From positions 1-12,461 of the forward strand of contig NZ_CAMPJD010000074.1 of assembly GCF_946886695.1 (NCBI RefSeq): DNA of 12,461 nt, in the 5' to 3' direction. The DNA comes from an uncultured Pseudoxanthomonas sp. (GTDB lineage Bacteria > Pseudomonadota > Gammaproteobacteria > Xanthomonadales > Xanthomonadaceae). The notes beneath the pieces are model-generated. The model ran no database searches, had not been told where the DNA came from, and saw nothing but the letters and a program-made list of their open reading frames with translations. Position numbers and translations under genes: made by a program. Below, piece after piece: positions 9,116-12,461 of the stretch (positions within the stretch are counted from its first letter, which is position 1; every line of letters begins with the position of its first letter).

Positions 9116-11509
9116 TCAGTCCTCCGGCACATCGGGCCGTCCTTCTTCCAGCCGATAGGATAGCCCACCGGCCCGCTGGCGCCGCACGGCATCCCACCAG
9201 CGTGGCCGGTCGTGACGCCGTTCACGCACGCGCAGCCCATCACGACCCAGCCATACGCGCAACGCGCCACCGGACTGCGTGTCAAGTAATTCACCACCCC
9301 GTGACTGCCAGCGAGCCACCACCTGGGCCCGCGGATGCCCGAAGCGGTTGCCTGCCCCGCTCGAATTCACGACGAGCCGGGGCGACGTGGCGGCCACGAA
9401 TGCCGGATCGGAGGACCCGGCACTGCCGTGATGCGGCAGCACGACGACCTCCGACCTGAGCGAGCCCGCATCACGGTGGACCAGTCCACGCTCGACGATG
9501 GCGCCGATGTCCCCCGGCAGCAGGACGCCCCCATGCGGCGTGTCCACCTTCAGTACGCAGCTCGCCTCGTTGCCCAGGTACGGAAAGTGGAGGCCGGGAT
9601 GCAGGAAGCTGAAGCGCACACCGTCCCACGTCCATGACGCGCCCGCCACGCAAGGCGCCCGCGCCTCCAGCGGGCTGCATGGCGGCGCCAGCACCGCCTG
9701 CACCGGAAAGGCATCGCGGACAGCATCGGCGCCGCCGGCATGATCGTTGTCGGCATGACTGATCACCATCGCGTGCAGGCGCGACACCCCCAGCGCGCGG
9801 AGAGCCGGCACTACGGCCCGCTCGCCCGCATCGAAACCTTCCTCGACGGCAGGCCCTGCATCGAACAGCAAAGCATGGTGTGCAGTGCGCGCCAGCACGG
9901 CCAGCCCTTGTCCCACGTCGACGACCACCAGCTCGACTTCGCCCTCACGCGGCAACTCGCGATCCGGCCACAGCAATGGCAGCCACAGCAGCAGCGCCAG
10001 CGATTTGCCCGGCACACCACGTGGCAACAGCAACCAGAAACCTCCGCCCAGCGCCAGCCAGAGCGCCCAGGCGCGACTTTCGGGCAGCCACCACAACGCA
10101 TAAGGATGTTTCGCCATGGCGTCGAAGAGCACCCAGCTCCACTCGAAGCACGCCGCAGCGGCGCGCCATGCCCACACGCCCGCACCCGCATGCGCCGTTT
10201 CCAGCCCTGTCCCGAGCAAGGACAGCGGCACCACCACCAGGCTCCACCATGGAATTGCAAGCAAGTTGGCCACCGGGCCTGCGAGCGAAGCCTGGCCGAA
10301 CAACACAACGGTAAAGGGCAGCAGGCCTACCGTAGCCACTCCCTGGGCTGGCAGGAACGCCCGCGCCCAATGCTGGGAGACCGGCAGACACCACGCCAAC
10401 CACGCCACACCACCGAAGCTCAGCCAGAAACCCGCCGCCAGCAACGACAAGGGATCGAATACCAGTACCGCCAGCATCGCCAGCGCCAACGTGTCGACCA
10501 GGCGCACGTGCCGCCGCGCCAGCCGCGCCACCACCACCACCGCGATCATCAGCACGGTGCGTACCGTCGGCAGCGCGAAGCCCGCGACCGCGGCGTATCC
10601 CAGTGCGCCGGCCAATGCCCATGCGCCTGCCGCCTGCGGACGCGGGATCTTCCGCGACAGCGCCGGAAACAGCCTCCACAATCCTGCCCCGCAAAGGGCG
10701 CAGAATCCTGCCACGAGCCCCACATGGAATCCGGAGATCGCGATGAGATGGGTCAGTCCCGTGGCACGCAGCACCAGCCAGTCGGCATCATCCAGTCCCC
10801 GCGTGTCTCCCAGCGCCAGCGCCTGTACGAAACGCGCCGACCGACCTCGCATCGCATGTCCCATCCTGTCGGCCATGTCGCTGCGCCACGCATCAACACC
10901 CCTACCCGGCGACAGCCGGCGCGCATGCGCGGCATTGCGCACATAGCCCATCGCACTGATGCGCTGCGCCGCGGCATGGCGTTCGGCATCCACGCCGCCG
11001 GGATTGGCCAGTCCGCGGGGCGCTCGCACGCGAACCTCGAACTGCCAACGCTCGCCGGCACCCAACTGCGTGCGCGGCCCCGGCTCCGTCGCACCGAAAT
11101 CGTCGTACCACGCCAACCTGACCTGCCTGCCACGCAGTGCCGCGGGTTGCTGTTCCGTCTCGTCGATGCGCAGCAGGAAGCGGGTTCGCCGCGCTTGCGG
11201 GTCCGGCAGGCCAACCACCTGTCCGCTCACCAGTACGTCGCGCCCTTCCCATGCCACCGGCAGCTGCGCACCGAGGCTCCATGCCGCATTCAGCCCTGCC
11301 CACCCGATGCCGGCCAGCGCGGCGCCAAGCCAACGCCAGCGGGAAGGCCAAAACCACCCGCCGAGCCCGAGCACGAGTGCGCCCCACAGGATCGCCATCC
11401 CCGGCAGCGCAGGATGCCAGAGCATGATGACCATGCCGAGCACCAAGGCCGCCGCGCACGCCAGCCCGAACGGCGGCAACGGCAGCTTCCGCATGCGCGA
11501 CGGCTCCAT
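9116..11509 (-). CDS. comEC: ComEC/Rec2 DNA internalization channel protein
   Basis: ComEC carries single-stranded DNA across the inner membrane during natural transformation. The 797-residue product has the full family layout. Residues 1-80 hold hydrophobic helices. About 90-200 is a DUF4131 OB-fold-like region. About 225-510 is the multi-helix Competence domain with the AISGFHVG motif (257-264). The C-terminal metallo-beta-lactamase domain (from about 525) has VVDVGQG, HADNDHAGG (H585, D587, D589, H590), PGDIG (D667) and LPHHGS (691-696). Metal ligands and length are intact, so it looks functional. Two starts compete: ATG 11509, one base after the intI stop, or ATG 11494, which has GGAG nine bases upstream and would give 792 residues. 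The frame extends to 11587 only inside intI. Uptake ability also needs pilus and ComEA genes, which are not in view. Confidence 0.95.
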   Translation of the reverse strand: MEPSRMRKLPLPPFGLACAAALVLGMVIMLWHPALPGMAILWGALVLGLGGWFWPSRWRWLGAALAGIGWAGLNAAWSLGAQLPVAWEGRDVLVSGQVVGLPDPQARRTRFLLRIDETEQQPAALRGRQVRLAWYDDFGATEPGPRTQLGAGERWQFEVRVRAPRGLANPGGVDAERHAAAQRISAMGYVRNAAHARRLSPGRGVDAWRSDMADRMGHAMRGRSARFVQALALGDTRGLDDADWLVLRATGLTHLIAISGFHVGLVAGFCALCGAGLWRLFPALSRKIPRPQAAGAWALAGALGYAAVAGFALPTVRTVLMIAVVVVARLARRHVRLVDTLALAMLAVLVFDPLSLLAAGFWLSFGGVAWLAWCLPVSQHWARAFLPAQGVATVGLLPFTVVLFGQASLAGPVANLLAIPWWSLVVVPLSLLGTGLETAHAGAGVWAWRAAAACFEWSWVLFDAMAKHPYALWWLPESRAWALWLALGGGFWLLLPRGVPGKSLALLLWLPLLWPDRELPREGEVELVVVDVGQGLAVLARTAHHALLFDAGPAVEEGFDAGERAVVPALRALGVSRLHAMVISHADNDHAGGADAVRDAFPVQAVLAPPCSPLEARAPCVAGASWTWDGVRFSFLHPGLHFPYLGNEASCVLKVDTPHGGVLLPGDIGAIVERGLVHRDAGSLRSEVVVLPHHGSAGSSDPAFVAATSPRLVVNSSGAGNRFGHPRAQVVARWQSRGGELLDTQSGGALRVWLGRDGLRVRERRHDRPRWWDAVRRQRAGGLSYRLEEGRPDVPED
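9120..9125 (-). promoter_or_regulatory. Strong ribosome binding site that fixes the exbB GTG start
   Basis: On the minus strand GGAGGA occupies 9125-9120, six bases before the GTG at 9113, inside the last codons of comEC. It is the best Shine-Dalgarno I noticed in the window and supports the GTG start over the longer reading frame that begins inside comEC. Confidence 0.75.
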
Positions 11510-11510
11510 G

Positions 11511-12431
11511 TCAGCGATCCAGTGGACTGAGCACCGCACCAGCGCCCCGGTTGAGGACGTGCGTGTAGATCTGGGTGGTCGCGACATCCTTGTGCCCGAG
11601 CAATTCCTGCACGGTACGGATGTCGTAGCCGCTTTCGATCAGATGGGTGGCGAACGAGTGGCGCAGCGTGTGCGCGGTGACCGGCTTGGTGATGCCCGCC
11701 GCGATCCGTGCACGCTTGAGTGCCCGCGCCAGCATCGCCTCGTCCAGGTGATGCCGTCGCCATCGCTCATCCCTCGGGTCCAGACTGAGGTTCCGCGCAG
11801 GAAACACATACTGCCACCCGAGTTCGCGCCCTGCACCCGGGTACTTGCGCGAAAGCGCATGCGGCAACCAGACCTCTCCCGCACCCTGCGCAAGATCCTG
11901 CTGGTGCAGGACGTGAACACGCTCCACCTCCGCCTGCAACGCAGGCACCAGCGATGCGGGCAGGACCGTCCGGCGGTCCTTGCCACCCTTGCCCTCGCGT
12001 ACCGTGATCTCGTTGCGGGCGAAGTCGACATCCTTAACACGCACGCGAATGCCTTCCATCAATCGCATGCCGCTGCCATACAGCAGCCGCGCAAGCAGCG
12101 CCATGCGCCCATCCATGTGGGCCAGCAACGCGCGAACCTCCGACTGCGACAGTACCGTGGGAACACGCAACGGCCGCTTGGCACGCACCACATCGTCCAT
12201 CCACGCAAGTTTCAGGCCCAGGACCTCGCGATACAGGAACAGCAACGCGGACAGCGCCTGGTTCTGCGTACTCGCCGCCACCCTGCCTTTGACCGCCAGG
12301 TCCGTCAGGAACGCCTCGACCTGCGCCACCCCGAGCTCGCGCGGATGACGCTTGTCGTTGGCCAGAATGAATCGCCGGATCCACCCCAGGTAAGCCCGCT
12401 CGGTACGCAAGCTGTAATGACCAACGCGCAA
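11511..12431 (-). CDS. intI: Integron integrase (IntI), 5' end disrupted or incomplete
   Basis: This tyrosine recombinase is of the integron type, which recombines attC cassette sites with attI. The readable 306 residues (numbered from the TTG at 12431) start [10 protein letters not shown], typical of IntI but normally preceded by some further residues. Catalytic residues are R123, K148, H254, R257 ([11 protein letters not shown]), H280 (LLGHKD) and nucleophile Y289 (codon 11567-11565). The IntI-specific insertion is present at about 187-212 ([18 protein letters not shown]), which separates it from XerC/XerD. It ends [11 protein letters not shown] and stops one base before comEC. The N-terminus is lost: upstream bases form a perfect inverted copy of codons 2-10 and bring an in-frame TGA at 12446-12444. 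The TTG start is therefore only where reading remains possible. attI and cassettes would lie beyond the window. Confidence 0.93.
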   Translation of the reverse strand: MRVGHYSLRTERAYLGWIRRFILANDKRHPRELGVAQVEAFLTDLAVKGRVAASTQNQALSALLFLYREVLGLKLAWMDDVVRAKRPLRVPTVLSQSEVRALLAHMDGRMALLARLLYGSGMRLMEGIRVRVKDVDFARNEITVREGKGGKDRRTVLPASLVPALQAEVERVHVLHQQDLAQGAGEVWLPHALSRKYPGAGRELGWQYVFPARNLSLDPRDERWRRHHLDEAMLARALKRARIAAGITKPVTAHTLRHSFATHLIESGYDIRTVQELLGHKDVATTQIYTHVLNRGAGAVLSPLDR

Positions 12432-12461
12432 CCTGCGCGTTGGTCATTACAGCTTGCGTAC
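12403..12461. repeat. Perfect 28-bp inverted repeat with 3-bp spacer at the window end
   Basis: Bases 12403-12430 are exactly reverse-complementary to 12434-12461, separated by ACC at 12431-12433. The left arm codes for the start of the integrase; the right arm ends at the last base of the window, so the true repeat could be longer. Because one arm is conserved coding sequence and the other replaces the expected N-terminal codons, the simplest reading is a fold-back made in amplification, library preparation or assembly. A genuine hairpin cannot be excluded. Confidence 0.9.

Noticed and set aside
9114..9197. N-terminal extension of exbB up to 9197
   Set aside because: It lies wholly within comEC and lacks family similarity, and a strong GGAGGA sits just before the GTG at 9113.
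11511..12431. Integrase as XerC/XerD or a phage integrase
   Set aside because: The ALSRKYP...GWQYVFPA insertion between the first catalytic Arg and the HxxR motif is characteristic of integron integrases and absent from XerC/XerD.
12403..12461. Terminal inverted repeat as a transcription terminator or as attI/attC
   Set aside because: It has no U-tract and one arm is conserved integrase coding sequence. attC arms carry imperfect RYYYAAC/GTTRRRY boxes, which are not seen here, and attI lies outside the integrase reading frame.

Overview
The window is 12.5 kb of GC-rich DNA. Every gene I can support lies on the minus strand, so transcription runs from high to low coordinates. Gene order and protein character suggest a gammaproteobacterium of the Xanthomonadaceae/Lysobacteraceae type (Xanthomonas, Stenotrophomonas, Pseudoxanthomonas and relatives). 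This placement comes from remembered synteny, not from a search. The window starts inside a tRNA gene and ends inside a broken integrase gene, so it is probably a whole contig of a draft or metagenome assembly.

In transcription order the genes are: a 5'-truncated integron integrase (intI, about 11.5-12.4 kb); the DNA-uptake channel comEC; exbB and exbD, an inner-membrane proton-driven motor pair; msbA, lpxK and kdsB, for lipid A flipping, lipid A 4'-phosphorylation and CMP-Kdo synthesis; a low-molecular-weight protein tyrosine phosphatase; a thioredoxin-fold/NHL-repeat protein; uvrC (nucleotide excision repair); pgsA (phosphatidylglycerophosphate synthase); and a partial tRNA-Gly(GCC).

The block is extremely compact. 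Four junctions are 4-base start/stop overlaps (three GTGA, one ATGA). The other gene gaps are 1 to 36 bases, and pgsA runs 10 bases into the tRNA. No gene-free stretch approaches 300 bases. Translation is therefore probably coupled along much of the block. Functionally it combines outer-membrane lipid A/Kdo supply (msbA, lpxK, kdsB, with exbBD and the phosphatase), the comEC and intI pair for DNA uptake and cassette recombination, and the uvrC-pgsA-tRNA-Gly unit that is also found in E. coli.

Three points deserve most attention. The integron integrase sits one base upstream of comEC, which would place its attI site and any cassette array just beyond the high-coordinate end. A perfect 28-base inverted repeat ends exactly at the last base and destroys the start of intI; an assembly fold-back is the likely cause. 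At the other end, a near-consensus sigma-70 promoter for tRNA-Gly is embedded in the last codons of pgsA, whose stop codon lies inside the tRNA. I found no convincing new multi-gene system. The window is mostly a conserved housekeeping region with an unusual integrase neighbour.
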